Source of the DNA: a virus
IMG/VR virus record: IMGVR_UViG_3300037189_023253
Span: 38,608 to 102,607 of that record
Length of the DNA: 64,000 nucleotides
Strand: one strand, 5' to 3'
Numbering within the stretch: position 1 is the stretch's first letter; each line of letters starts with the position of its first letter. Both the position numbers and the translations under genes were made by a program. Positions 32,169 through 39,998 of this stretch are shown in pieces. The notes beneath the pieces are model-generated. The model was not told the origin of the DNA and did not search any database. It saw nothing but the letters and a program-made list of their open reading frames with translations.

Positions 32169-32459
32169 ATGAGCAGGCCGAAACCAACAGTATTGTTAGA
32201 TCACACGGATCCGAAAACTTACAAAAGTGAGCAGATCCTTGCGGCCGATGGCATCTACGCGGTGTTCATGGATGGCAAGCCCATTAACCTTCGAAGCTTG
32301 AACAAGCTGTTGGACTATCCTGGGCCAAAGTATCGCAAGGTGAGCTTTTCCAATCCAGGTCATGCACACAATCTAGCCGAAAAGCTCAATGCCTTGTTCA
32401 AGACAACGGTGTTTAGTGTGCATCTTCTCACAAATGGCTCGGTTATCTCTGAAAAGTAA
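32169..32459 (+). CDS. conserved small phage protein
   Basis: A 96-residue protein; ATG 32169 is preferred because GGAGG lies 5 bases upstream, over ATG 32157. It contains YKSEQILAADGIYAVFMDGK and PGPKYRKVSFSNPGHAHNLA, both strongly patterned and familiar from T4-like aquatic phages. A small alpha/beta fold is likely. It overlaps the next gene by 26 bases. Confidence 0.65.
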   Translation: MSRPKPTVLLDHTDPKTYKSEQILAADGIYAVFMDGKPINLRSLNKLLDYPGPKYRKVSFSNPGHAHNLAEKLNALFKTTVFSVHLLTNGSVISEK

Positions 32460-32835
32460 GCATGATCTCAATGACCTGCCAACGGGTTGGTCATCGAGAC
32501 AGGAGCTGCTCTCCCATCTATGCAGCATAGCAGTGGATACCGATATATCCATGCAGATCAATCTACACCGATCTAAGATCTTCGCCGGTACCAGTTGGCA
32601 ACTATCCGCAATTGGACGTGACATGCTTGGGAGGCTATACAAAACATACGTCATCAAGCATGAGGCCAACGCCAGGGTCAACGGACGCGTGTTGATGAAC
32701 ATCGGACGCATCATCAATGGTCCGTGGCATGTAAACAACACTGCCATGTTTGTATGGGACCAATCGGTATATTTTGAGCTGTCGATGTTCGATGGCGATC
32801 TGCATCGTTTCGTTGATTTCCGTTCGCCAAAATAA
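32434..32835 (+). CDS. conserved phage protein
   Basis: A 133-residue protein from ATG 32434 (MARLSLKSKHDLNDLP). It contains WSSRQELLSHLCSIAVDTD near residue 18 and KIFAGTSWQLSAIG near 50. Helical N-terminus and beta-rich C-terminus. Similar proteins occur beside MoxR-type ATPase genes in related phages as far as I recall. Function unknown. Confidence 0.6.
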   Translation: MARLSLKSKHDLNDLPTGWSSRQELLSHLCSIAVDTDISMQINLHRSKIFAGTSWQLSAIGRDMLGRLYKTYVIKHEANARVNGRVLMNIGRIINGPWHVNNTAMFVWDQSVYFELSMFDGDLHRFVDFRSPK

Positions 32836-32839
32836 ACAC

Positions 32840-32868
32840 TTGACGTCCGAGAAAACCCACGGCATAAC
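32840..32868 (+). promoter_or_regulatory. sigma70-like promoter for the MoxR ATPase gene
   Basis: TTGACG (32840-32845), a 17-base spacer and CATAAC (32863-32868), 36 bases before ATG 32904. An AAGGAAC ribosome site follows. Confidence 0.55.
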
Positions 32869-32903
32869 ACAGCATCATTTACAAGCAAACAAGGAACTGC
32901 TTC

Positions 32904-34109
32904 ATGGCGTCTAATAGTTCACGCAACAAGGTTCTGGAGCTGAGCTCCGTCAATCCAAGTCGATTGAAGCTGGCTATCAAGCACAGCATCTCTCGCAAGC
33001 GTCCCCTGTTCATCTGGGGCCAGCCTGGCATCGGCAAGAGCGACATCGTGGCAGAAGTTGCCCGCGCACAAGGTCGTCCGCTGATTGATATCCGTTTGCC
33101 GCTGATGGAACCCACTGACATCCGCGGTATCCCCTATCTGGCAGATATCAAGGTCTACGACAAGGATGGTAATCTCGTTCGCGACGACAACGGCGTTCCG
33201 ATCACTGATAAGCAGTTTCGTTGGAGCACGCCGAGCGATCTCCCCACGGACGAAATGAGCCGTGCGTTGGTGTTTTTCGATGAAATGAGCGCAGCACCTC
33301 CCAGCGTGCAGGCAGCAACCTATCAGATCATCCTGAATCGCCGCATTGGCAACTATGTTATGCCAAAGGACGTGGTGATCGTGGCAGCTGGTAACCGAGT
33401 CAAGGACAAGGGTGTGGCATACAACATGCCGATGCCGTTGGCCAATCGCTTTACTCATCTCACCCTTGAAGTTGACAAGGATGACTGGCTGGAATGGGCC
33501 ACGTTGAATCGGGTACACAAGGATGTGGTCGGTTATATCAACTTCCAGGGCGGCGATCTCAATCAGTTCAATCCCAGCATGGAAGGTTATGCGTTTGCAA
33601 CACCTCGTAGCTGGTACTTCGCCAGCGAGCTGCTGCAAGAGGAAGGTACGGACGGTCGATTGATTGATACCTCCCTTCCGAGCGACGTGCTCGGTGACAT
33701 GATCAAGGGCACCATTGGTGAGGGTGTTGGTGTCAAGTTCATGACATATCGCAACCAGGCTGCCAATCTACCGCATGCGCGAGACGTGCTGCTTGGCAAG
33801 GTTACCAAGCTCAACACCAAGCAGATCGACGTCATGTATGCATTGGTGACCGCACTGTGCTACGAACTGAAAGACCAGTCGGAGCGCGGGCTTCGAGCAC
33901 AGAAGGATGGTGATCGCAAGCCCATGGATGAATTCCAGAGGCAGGTCGATACGTTCTTCCGGTTCGTGATGGATAACTTCGAGGACGAGATGGCGGTCTT
34001 TGGTAGCAAGACCATCCTTGGTACTTATAAGCTGCCGATCGAAGCCCCTGCACTGACGAACTGGAAAGAGTTTGTCAAGCGGTATGCGGAATTGCTCCCA
34101 AATGTTTAA
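32904..34109 (+). CDS. MoxR-type AAA+ ATPase
   Basis: The 401-residue protein has Walker A GQPGIGKS near residues 39-46, a Walker B LVFFDEMS near 121-128, sensor-type AAGNRVKDKG near 163, and an arginine-rich LANRFTHL near 178. MoxR ATPases remodel partners that carry VWA domains. Here the VWA protein is the next gene, behind its own terminator and promoter. Pairs of this kind (RavA-ViaA and relatives) load metals or act as chaperones; a phage role in host takeover or virion assembly is inference. Confidence 0.87.
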   Translation: MASNSSRNKVLELSSVNPSRLKLAIKHSISRKRPLFIWGQPGIGKSDIVAEVARAQGRPLIDIRLPLMEPTDIRGIPYLADIKVYDKDGNLVRDDNGVPITDKQFRWSTPSDLPTDEMSRALVFFDEMSAAPPSVQAATYQIILNRRIGNYVMPKDVVIVAAGNRVKDKGVAYNMPMPLANRFTHLTLEVDKDDWLEWATLNRVHKDVVGYINFQGGDLNQFNPSMEGYAFATPRSWYFASELLQEEGTDGRLIDTSLPSDVLGDMIKGTIGEGVGVKFMTYRNQAANLPHARDVLLGKVTKLNTKQIDVMYALVTALCYELKDQSERGLRAQKDGDRKPMDEFQRQVDTFFRFVMDNFEDEMAVFGSKTILGTYKLPIEAPALTNWKEFVKRYAELLPNV

Positions 34110-34136
34110 TGCGGGAACCGTGCGATTGATGTGATG

Positions 34137-34171
34137 AAAAAGGCGCTGGGATTTTTTCCCAGCGCCTTTTT
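34137..34171 (+). terminator. rho-independent terminator after MoxR
   Basis: A 15-bp stem (34137-34151 with 34157-34171) with a 5-base T loop; the 3' arm ends in TTTTT. Strong and classical. Confidence 0.9.
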
Positions 34172-34182
34172 GGGCAATCGCA

Positions 34183-34210
34183 TTGACGTATCTAAATCGT
34201 TTGGTATAAT
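34183..34210 (+). promoter_or_regulatory. sigma70 promoter for the VWA gene
   Basis: TTGACG (34183-34188), 16 bases, perfect TATAAT (34205-34210), then GAAGGAT before ATG 34239. Strongest -10 box in the window. Confidence 0.75.
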
Positions 34211-34238
34211 CTAACAATAATATGAAGGATCAGTAATC

Positions 34239-35513
34239 ATGCTCTCTAAGCGAGATCCAGTTGAAACGAAAATCAAGCAAGCTCGAATCAAGTTGCTATT
34301 TGGGCAGCCGTTCTTTGGTACCTTGATCATGCATCTACCGTTGGTAGATGCCACTGATGCAGGATGGTGTCCAACGGCAGCGGTAGATGGTCGTTACATC
34401 TACTATAATCGGGATTTCTTCAAGAAGCTCGACGTCGACGAGATCCAGTTTGTGCTTTGCCATGAGGTCCTGCACGTTGCATTTGACCACTTTGGTCGTC
34501 GAAGCCATCGCGACGCCGGTTGGTGGAACATGGCCAATGACTATGTGATCAATGCCACACTGATGCAGGACAAGATCGGCAAGATGCCCAAGGAGCGTGT
34601 TGCTGTTGAGGAAAACGACGAAAGCGGTCGCAAGACCAAGACCCAGCGAGTTGGACTATACGACGAGCGATATACCAAGCCAAAGATCTGGAGCTCAGAG
34701 TCCGTTTACGACGATCTTGAAAAGCGCAAGGTCAAGAAGGAACTCACCCTCGACGTGCATCTTGAGATGGGCAAGGATGGATCTGGCGGAAAGAACGCCA
34801 AGAACGGTATCCCAATCGAGGTGTCTGATGAGGATCTCAAGAAAATCCGAGAAGAGATGAAGGGCAAGGTCCTGCAGGCTGCCAACGCGGCTGCCGGCAA
34901 GATGCCGGCCAGTCTCCGCCGATTGATCGATGATTTAGTTGAGCCCAAGGTCAACTGGCGCGATCTGCTCAAGCAGAGCATCCAGAGCTGCATCACCGAC
35001 GACTTTACCTGGATGCGCCCAAATCGCAAGCACATGTATAGCGGGATCTTCCTTCCTACCCTTGACAAGGATGAGACCATTGATTTGGAAATTGCCATCG
35101 ACATGAGTGGTTCGATTTCCGACGCCATGGGCAAGGATTTCCTCAGCGAGGTCTATGGTATCATGGGCATGTATTCTGATTTTAGGATTGGTGTGCTGAC
35201 CTTTGATACACAGGTTTACAATCATCGTACCTTTACCAAGGATACCATGGATGATCTGTTGAAGTACAAGCTCGGCGGCGGTGGTGGCACGGACTTTGGA
35301 TGCTTCTGGAATCACTGGAAGAATGAGCAGATCGAGCCCAAGCTAGCAATGGTATTCACCGACGGATTCCCCTGCGGTGATTGGGGTCCCAGCAACTATT
35401 GCGATACTCTATGGGTGATCACCGAGGGTGCAAAGACCCGGGTGAAACCTCCGTTTGGTGCCTTTGCTTATTATTCGACAGGCGTTGGTGTGAACGAAGT
35501 CGGGGCCGCTTGA
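34239..35513 (+). CDS. VWA-domain metallopeptidase-like protein, MoxR partner
   Basis: The 424-residue protein has an N-terminal zinc-peptidase-like helix HEVLHVAFDH (residues 75-84; HExxH plus a later H), a basic linker, and a C-terminal VWA domain. The MIDAS motif is DMSGSIS near residue 288, with the threonine in GGGGTDFG near 348 and FTDGFP near 370. This domain pair (DUF2201 type) is typically encoded with MoxR ATPases, as here. The two proteins probably form one remodelling complex. The HExxH motif is intact, so peptidase activity is possible. Confidence 0.85.
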   Translation: MLSKRDPVETKIKQARIKLLFGQPFFGTLIMHLPLVDATDAGWCPTAAVDGRYIYYNRDFFKKLDVDEIQFVLCHEVLHVAFDHFGRRSHRDAGWWNMANDYVINATLMQDKIGKMPKERVAVEENDESGRKTKTQRVGLYDERYTKPKIWSSESVYDDLEKRKVKKELTLDVHLEMGKDGSGGKNAKNGIPIEVSDEDLKKIREEMKGKVLQAANAAAGKMPASLRRLIDDLVEPKVNWRDLLKQSIQSCITDDFTWMRPNRKHMYSGIFLPTLDKDETIDLEIAIDMSGSISDAMGKDFLSEVYGIMGMYSDFRIGVLTFDTQVYNHRTFTKDTMDDLLKYKLGGGGGTDFGCFWNHWKNEQIEPKLAMVFTDGFPCGDWGPSNYCDTLWVITEGAKTRVKPPFGAFAYYSTGVGVNEVGAA

Positions 35514-35590
35514 CGCCACGCCTCATAAAGATCTTCCAGCGCCCTGTCTGATTTCGATCCCTTGGATGAATTATGTGTTTTTAGAATCAT
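35471..35590 (-). CDS. possible 39-residue minus-strand peptide
   Basis: A 39-codon frame from ATG 35590 reads SSKGSKSDRALEDLYEAW in its middle. It overlaps the VWA 3' end. A GGATAAATAC late-type box on the same strand lies about 60 bases upstream (35650-35657), and a 9-codon frame with a GGAG site ends in an ATGA overlap with it. Low confidence, but this gap (35514-35725) also holds an unusual inverted repeat, listed separately. Confidence 0.3.
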   Translation of the reverse strand: MILKTHNSSKGSKSDRALEDLYEAWRQAAPTSFTPTPVE

Positions 35591-35627
35591 TCTAAGATTG
35601 GTTCAATGGCACAAAACATCCAAGGGA
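35558..35627. repeat. 11-bp inverted repeat enclosing an inner hairpin
   Basis: TCCCTTGGATG (35558-35568) pairs with CATCCAAGGGA (35617-35627). Inside, TTAGA/TCTAA (35581-35585, 35591-35595) forms a small hairpin. It lies in the 212-base gap between the VWA gene and 35726, and could be a structured leader or small RNA on either strand. Confidence 0.5.
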
Positions 35628-35661
35628 ACTCCGGCGGCAAACGCACATTAGTATTTATCCG

Positions 35662-35689
35662 ATTGACGTACCGACATATTCTACTATCA
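35662..35689 (+). promoter_or_regulatory. sigma70-like promoter before 35726 gene
   Basis: TTGACG (35662-35667), 16 bases, TATCAT (35684-35689), then AAGGGAC before ATG 35726. Confidence 0.6.
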
Positions 35690-35725
35690 TTCGTGTATTA
35701 ATCAATGATAAGGGACAAATAACAC

Positions 35726-36058
35726 ATGCGGATCAACCTCAGTCGGCGGACCCAAAAGGGTCTAGCCGACAAGTTCGTCAAGGAAATGGTTCGAGATTTT
35801 ACCGAGGAATTTGATTTTCAAAATCAAGCATCGGCTATGCAATACATTTCGGTCGGTCGTCAAGGTCTAACCGCGTTTGTCTCATTCATCGCTTCTCGAG
35901 GATACCAAGCACAGATATATCATCTAGATCCAAACAGGGATCTGTTGATCGATGTTGGTGAAAACTGGCAAGCCATTTCGCGAAACAGTCCCAGCTTTGG
36001 ATTCTCAATACCTGAGAACGATCCCAGGTTGGTGGAATTTAAGCTCCGTTATGGATGA
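35726..36058 (+). CDS. phage protein of unknown function
   Basis: A 110-residue basic-to-neutral protein with RRTQKGLADKFVKEMVRDF at the start (helical) and LIDVGENWQAIS in the centre. It stands alone with its own promoter at 35662. No family recognised. Confidence 0.6.
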   Translation: MRINLSRRTQKGLADKFVKEMVRDFTEEFDFQNQASAMQYISVGRQGLTAFVSFIASRGYQAQIYHLDPNRDLLIDVGENWQAISRNSPSFGFSIPENDPRLVEFKLRYG

Positions 36059-36159
36059 GATTTGAACGGACGGGTGCTTTTTAAGCGTCTGATTATTGAA
36101 AATATCTCCAAAATAATACTTACTAGCATGAATCAATAATTACAATAAGGTATTGACAC

Positions 36160-36435
36160 ATGCAAACACCCGGGGATTTTAATGCACAGCTAGGTGATCT
36201 AGCCGTTAGATTAGCTGGTATGGTAGCCGAACGTCTAGCATGGTGGAGCCGAGACATGGATCCGTCCGAAAGAAAACGCATTCTTGATATGATCGAGGGC
36301 CAGCTTCCTGACATCATAGCTAATTCCATAGCTAAAGCGCCTAGCTTGCACAGCCCAAGCGGGGTTGAGTATTTTGAAGAAAATCTTGAAAGCTATGCCG
36401 ATGCATACGCGAAGAAATTCCTAGGTAAGATGTAA
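36160..36435 (+). CDS. small helical phage protein
   Basis: A 91-residue, largely helical protein (QLGDLAVRLAGMVAERLAWW near residues 9-28) with ATAAGG about 9 bases before ATG 36160. No family recognised. The 101-base gap upstream holds no clear signal beyond A/T-rich sequence. Confidence 0.6.
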   Translation: MQTPGDFNAQLGDLAVRLAGMVAERLAWWSRDMDPSERKRILDMIEGQLPDIIANSIAKAPSLHSPSGVEYFEENLESYADAYAKKFLGKM

Positions 36436-36440
36436 GGGTC

Positions 36441-36683
36441 GTGGATGATCTAAGGTTGAGAACGGTAAGTTTAGTATTCCAGCCGGAGCAAAGCAAAACA
36501 TCGTTCTATCCAAGCAGGGATCGAGAGGCGTGGATATCCATGATCGAAATGGTACTTTCAAGCGATTACAAGGATTACACCATCACAATGACCCAGGATT
36601 CATATTCTCAAACCACCGAAGCTATCATTCTGTTTTCTTCGATCGAGGACGCAACCTTCTTTCGATTGCAACACGGTCGATAA
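36441..36683 (+). CDS. phage protein with GTG start
   Basis: An 80-residue protein starting at GTG 36441 just after AAGGG; no in-frame ATG is near. Two strands and helices (SLVFQPEQSK, DYTITMTQDSYSQTTEAIILF) suggest a small alpha/beta fold. It follows the preceding stop by five bases. Start is uncertain. Confidence 0.5.
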   Translation: MDDLRLRTVSLVFQPEQSKTSFYPSRDREAWISMIEMVLSSDYKDYTITMTQDSYSQTTEAIILFSSIEDATFFRLQHGR

Positions 36684-36796
36684 GCTATGTATTAACCGCA
36701 TGGCTACAGCGTAGCTAACGCACTTGTGCAATTCTCTGTTTCGTGGTAAGTATGTTGCAGCGCACAACACAGACTAGAACGGAAAGGCCAAAGACA

Positions 36797-36970
36797 ATGA
36801 GAATCATCGAAACAATCACTAACTGGATCATAGCGATCCGAGATGCTAAAAATGCTGGCATCATCAACGATGCGGGAACCATGCAGTTCTTCCGCAGCGA
36901 ATACAAGAAGGACCCAACCAGTGCGTATGAGTACTGGATCAACAATCACCGGTTGCCAACTGCCGAGTAA
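36797..36970 (+). CDS. small conserved phage protein
   Basis: A 57-residue protein from ATG 36797 with GGAAAGG upstream. AGIINDAGTMQFFRSEYKKD (residues 20-39) is a familiar small block of T4-like aquatic phages. A terminator follows. The 113-base gap before it holds TTGTGC...TAAGTA promoter-like boxes only. Confidence 0.65.
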   Translation: MRIIETITNWIIAIRDAKNAGIINDAGTMQFFRSEYKKDPTSAYEYWINNHRLPTAE

Positions 36971-36990
36971 ACTACCAAGATACGAGAAGC

Positions 36991-37020
36991 ATAAACCCTG
37001 CCGGGCATGGCAGGGTTTAT
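36991..37020 (+). terminator. hairpin terminator
   Basis: A perfect 12-bp stem (36991-37002 with 37009-37020) with a 6-base loop just after the stop at 36970. The T run is short (TTTAT). Confidence 0.7.
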
Positions 37021-37030
37021 CATGATTAAA

Positions 37031-37059
37031 TTGCGTGCTTCACCTTCCTTTGGTATGCT
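37031..37059 (+). promoter_or_regulatory. sigma70-like promoter for MazG gene
   Basis: TTGCGT (37031-37036), a 17-base spacer and TATGCT (37054-37059), followed by GAGGAG before ATG 37089. Confidence 0.6.
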
Positions 37060-37088
37060 ATGGCAACATACACATTGAGGAGATAACA

Positions 37089-37499
37089 ATGACCGTGGAT
37101 CTAAATCTTTACGAGCAATTCGTAGAAAAGGTCACCAGCCAGCCAAGCAACGACATAAACGAGCTGATCTATCGACTGCGAGACCTCAGCACACAGGAAC
37201 CCAAGCTAAACGTCAGCCTGTTGCTGACGGCAGGTATTGGTCTCGCATCGGAGGCCGGTGAATTTGACGAGATCATCAAGAAGATGGTTTTCCAAGGTAA
37301 GCCGTGGAACGAGGACGCCAAGTTCCATCTTTTCCGTGAGCTGGGTGACATCGCTTGGTATTGGGTAAACGCCTGCAGGGCCATTGGAGTTGATCCAAAC
37401 GCCGTCATCGAGGAAAACGTCCGCAAACTGGAAAGCCGCTATCCGGGCGGCACGTTCAATGTGCATAGCAGCGAGAACCGCAAGGACGGCGACCTCTAA
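37089..37499 (+). CDS. MazG-like nucleotide pyrophosphohydrolase
   Basis: The 136-residue protein has GLASEAGEFDEIIKKM near residues 51-66 and ELGDIAWYW near 86-94, matching the EExxE...ExxD metal-binding helices of MazG. These enzymes hydrolyse nucleoside triphosphates, including (p)ppGpp-related or damaged nucleotides. Many T4-like aquatic phages carry one, proposed to alter the host stress response. Starts a short operon with its own promoter; a frameshifted small gene starts right at its stop. Confidence 0.82.
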   Translation: MTVDLNLYEQFVEKVTSQPSNDINELIYRLRDLSTQEPKLNVSLLLTAGIGLASEAGEFDEIIKKMVFQGKPWNEDAKFHLFRELGDIAWYWVNACRAIGVDPNAVIEENVRKLESRYPGGTFNVHSSENRKDGDL

Positions 37500-37620
37500 A
37501 TGGGCCTAGGGCCTCCGGTTTGTTTGCCATGCAAGACCGTAGCATTCTATACAACCGATGACGAGCGATGGCGAGCGATGGCGAGATTACTGCTCGTCAT
37601 GCGGCGATAGAAAAATCTAG
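37500..37620 (+). pseudogene. frameshifted zinc-ribbon mini-protein (10-bp duplication)
   Basis: ATG 37500 follows the MazG stop directly. The frame encodes MGLGPPVCLPCKTVAFYTTD, then reaches an exact 10-base tandem duplication (37563-37572 and 37573-37582) and runs into a stop at 37608-37610. Removing one copy restores a frame ending DYCSSCGDRKI with stop at 37618-37620, giving CxxC and CxxC, a small zinc ribbon of about 36 residues. It is therefore a recently broken gene, or a sequencing artefact. Confidence 0.7.
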
Positions 37621-37658
37621 GAAGTCTATGGGAATTTGATCAGGTTTTGCAGGAAGAA

Positions 37659-37913
37659 ATGACCGGTAATTTTAAATTCTGGCAGGCGATAAAACAAGGG
37701 AAAGACATGATAGAACAAGAAAAGAAGATGATCACCGAGAAGCAAGGCGAAGGCAAGATCGATATTGATGCCGACATTGCATATTTCAAGAAAAAGCTAG
37801 AGCAAGGATTAGCCGACCGAGAGGATGTCACCGAGCTGCAACGGCAAATTGATCTGCTTGAGGACTCGGCGAAAGTTTATCAATTAACAACTCCGCCGCG
37901 CAATAAGAATTGA
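37659..37913 (+). CDS. small coiled-coil phage protein
   Basis: An 84-residue, highly charged helical protein. ATG 37659 is preferred over TTG 37647 because AGGAAG sits just upstream. KMITEKQGEGKIDIDADIAYFKKKLEQ (read in parts) and ELQRQIDLLED are heptad-like. No family recognised. Confidence 0.55.
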   Translation: MTGNFKFWQAIKQGKDMIEQEKKMITEKQGEGKIDIDADIAYFKKKLEQGLADREDVTELQRQIDLLEDSAKVYQLTTPPRNKN

Positions 37914-37957
37914 ATCCGTTCATAACAAGAAATAATTGAAACTTGAAAGATATGACA

Positions 37958-37984
37958 TTGCGAGTTTTGTATGTGTGTTATAAT
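37958..37984 (+). promoter_or_regulatory. possible sigma70 promoter with perfect TATAAT
   Basis: TATAAT at 37979-37984 with TTGCGA at 37958-37963 (a short 15-base spacer), in the 142-base gap before the HAD gene at 38056. The rest of that gap holds nothing else clear. Confidence 0.45.
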
Positions 37985-38055
37985 CCACTGCAAATGAACG
38001 ACGATATACTGCACACAAAATCCAATGAACGTCTGTAAATGAGAAAGAGAGTTGT

Positions 38056-38517
38056 ATGATGTGGAATACGCCTATCTGTACAATCTGGGACATCGACGGC
38101 ACGCTAGCCAACTGCGAGCACAGGACCCACTGGGTACGCAGCAAGCCCAAGAACTGGCCGGCCTTTAATCGTGGCATGAAGCATGATACTGCACACGCAG
38201 ACATCGTGTGGATGTTACGAACCTTCCACGCAGCTGGTTGCACTATCCTAATCGCCAGCGGTAGAAGTGAGGACGATCGAGAAGTCACCGAAACTTGGTT
38301 ACGTGATGTGGCCGGAATCGAAGGCCTCTATTCAAAGCTCTACATGCGTCCGAGCCGAGACAGCCGATCTGATGACATCGTCAAGGGCGAAATCCTTGAT
38401 CAGATGCAGGAGGATGGTTACGATCCCACCATGGTAGTGGATGATCGACAGCGGGTCGTAGATATGTTCAGGAGCAGAGGTCTCAGGGTTCTCCAGGTAG
38501 CTCCTGGCAATTTTTGA
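38056..38517 (+). CDS. HAD phosphatase, polynucleotide 3'-phosphatase-like
   Basis: The 153-residue protein has the HAD nucleophile motif IWDIDGTLAN near residues 10-19, ILIASGRSEDD near 65, a lysine in the SDDIVKGEIL stretch near 105, and DDRQRVVDM near 132. The form matches the 3'-phosphatase domain of T4 polynucleotide kinase and similar phage proteins. With the PNK-like kinase at 47247 and the RNA ligase, it would complete an RNA end-healing set. ATG 38059 is an alternative start. Confidence 0.75.
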   Translation: MMWNTPICTIWDIDGTLANCEHRTHWVRSKPKNWPAFNRGMKHDTAHADIVWMLRTFHAAGCTILIASGRSEDDREVTETWLRDVAGIEGLYSKLYMRPSRDSRSDDIVKGEILDQMQEDGYDPTMVVDDRQRVVDMFRSRGLRVLQVAPGNF

Positions 38518-38543
38518 TAGCCAACATAAAGGACTGTGAACGC

Positions 38544-38696
38544 ATGAAATTTCTACTGATTTGCTTAATTCTAGGTCTTTTGATCGGATTTGGAACCTTA
38601 TTCAAGCTACTGGCATTTTCTGTGATTGCCGTCTTTGGATTGCCGTTGATAGCGCTGTTGGTTGTTGCACTGCTATGTTATGCAGCCGTCAGATAA
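38544..38696 (+). CDS. 50-residue membrane protein
   Basis: Starts at ATG 38544 with AAAGGA upstream. Two hydrophobic spans (residues about 3-22 and 27-47) with almost no polar residues. Small phage membrane proteins of this size are often holin- or lysis-accessory-like, but no such claim can be supported from sequence. Confidence 0.55.
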   Translation: MKFLLICLILGLLIGFGTLFKLLAFSVIAVFGLPLIALLVVALLCYAAVR

Positions 38697-38702
38697 TTTA
38701 GG

Positions 38703-38730
38703 TTGACCATAGCGTAAGGTGTGTTATGCT
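38703..38730 (+). promoter_or_regulatory. sigma70-like promoter
   Basis: TTGACC (38703-38708), 16 bases, TATGCT (38725-38730). It lies 31 bases before ATG 38761, which supports that start over ATG 38737. Confidence 0.65.
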
Positions 38731-38760
38731 GTGTTTATGAGCGAATCAGGACCGTTAAAC

Positions 38761-39804
38761 ATGGACGACCGAATCTCAAAGCTAGACCATGCGTCGTCTA
38801 GCTTTGCTGCCGAGTATGCTTCAATCCTCAATTTGATACATCAAACCATCGATGCTTCACAGCTGAAGGAAGAGCTGATCACATATGCAAGCAGCGTGGG
38901 CAAAGCCGAGGCTGCTGCGCTGATCCCTAACAACTTGATCGGTGTTGAGGGTAAGATCGCATATTGCCTCAATAGGGGTGCTAAACTGTCGTTAACGTCC
39001 ATCGACCGGGTCAACGAGGTACTTGATCGAGCATATACCAAGGACGCTGGTGCATCAACGGAGTGGGAATACCTCCCGGAGACCGTTCGAACCAGGGCAA
39101 TCAAGGCATATGTAAACTGCTATAGTCGCATCGACAACCTCAAGACCCTGGTATTGCGCGGAAAACTTGATCGGCGAGAACTGGCAGGTGAGGTGCGCAA
39201 GATCGTGCAAACCTATTCGCAGTCCAAGACCGCCATTGTCAAGCAACTGGTTGAACACTACAAGGATGCATACCTAGAGGCCCGGCAAGAGGAGTCGACC
39301 AAGGACTGGATCAAGCCTCTGGCTACCATCTCCGAGACTCTTAACCTCATGCTCAACAACCGGGCAAGCATCCGTGCCGGTGCAAAGGGTGCAAAAGCAC
39401 GTAGGTTGACCAGCACGGTAGCTACCATGGATCGCAAGGGTGAAAAAGCTGCTAGCAAGGTGTCCTACAAGGAAGAGGACGACGATCTCGGCATCCACAG
39501 CGTTGACCCAACCAATCTCGTTGGTGCGGATGCAGCCGTTGTGTTCAATACCAAGAATCGACACTGCGAGGTTTACATGGCCAAACCCGGAGCAAAGCTC
39601 AGCGTCCAGGGTGCTCGTATCGTTAACTTTGACGAAACTACCAGCACCGGACGAACAATACGCAAGCCCGAAAGCGATCTACAGCATTGGATTCGAGCAA
39701 CCACGCTCAAGCGGCTCGAGGTATTGATCGGCGGCATCAAGGGCAAGACCTGGGAGGTCAATGGCAAGCTCAACAAAAACTGCATAATCGTCAAGGTGCT
39801 GTGA
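38761..39804 (+). CDS. conserved phage protein of unknown function
   Basis: The 347-residue protein from ATG 38761 begins with a long helical domain (residues about 1-200) with GVEGKIAYCLNRGAKLSL near 60-77. A basic linker near 230-250 follows (GAKGAKARRL) and a beta-rich C-terminal domain: VVFNTKNRHCEVYM near 275, TSTGRTIRKPESDL near 305 and IKGKTWEVNGKLNKN near 330. The last part is familiar from T4-like aquatic phages. Function is unknown; the basic linker suggests nucleic-acid contact. Confidence 0.7.
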   Translation: MDDRISKLDHASSSFAAEYASILNLIHQTIDASQLKEELITYASSVGKAEAAALIPNNLIGVEGKIAYCLNRGAKLSLTSIDRVNEVLDRAYTKDAGASTEWEYLPETVRTRAIKAYVNCYSRIDNLKTLVLRGKLDRRELAGEVRKIVQTYSQSKTAIVKQLVEHYKDAYLEARQEESTKDWIKPLATISETLNLMLNNRASIRAGAKGAKARRLTSTVATMDRKGEKAASKVSYKEEDDDLGIHSVDPTNLVGADAAVVFNTKNRHCEVYMAKPGAKLSVQGARIVNFDETTSTGRTIRKPESDLQHWIRATTLKRLEVLIGGIKGKTWEVNGKLNKNCIIVKVL

Positions 39805-39998
39805 TGGACAACGCTGAGGTTAATGCACTGATGCGCGAGCTCGATTTAGCCATCTCCGCCGTAACGGCCACGGAAGGTGAATTGGCCGCGTGCGATTCAA
39901 GCTATTATTGGAACAGCGTCTACGCCAAAACATACGAGCCACGTCGCCGGCTGGATCTAGCCATGAAGAACATTCGAGAAGCATTGGAGAAGAAATGA
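39804..39998 (+). CDS. small helical phage protein
   Basis: A 64-residue helical protein whose ATG shares the last base of the previous stop. It overlaps the CreA gene by four bases (ATGA). No family recognised. Confidence 0.6.
   Translation: MDNAEVNALMRELDLAISAVTATEGELAACDSSYYWNSVYAKTYEPRRRLDLAMKNIREALEKK

Noticed and set aside
32919-33638. A 239-codon minus-strand frame opposite the MoxR ATPase
   Set aside because: Antisense to an unmistakable AAA+ gene, histidine- and cysteine-rich as shadow frames are.
37500-37620. Programmed ribosomal frameshifting in the zinc-ribbon gene
   Set aside because: No slippery heptamer or downstream structure; the exact 10-bp tandem duplication is a simpler cause.
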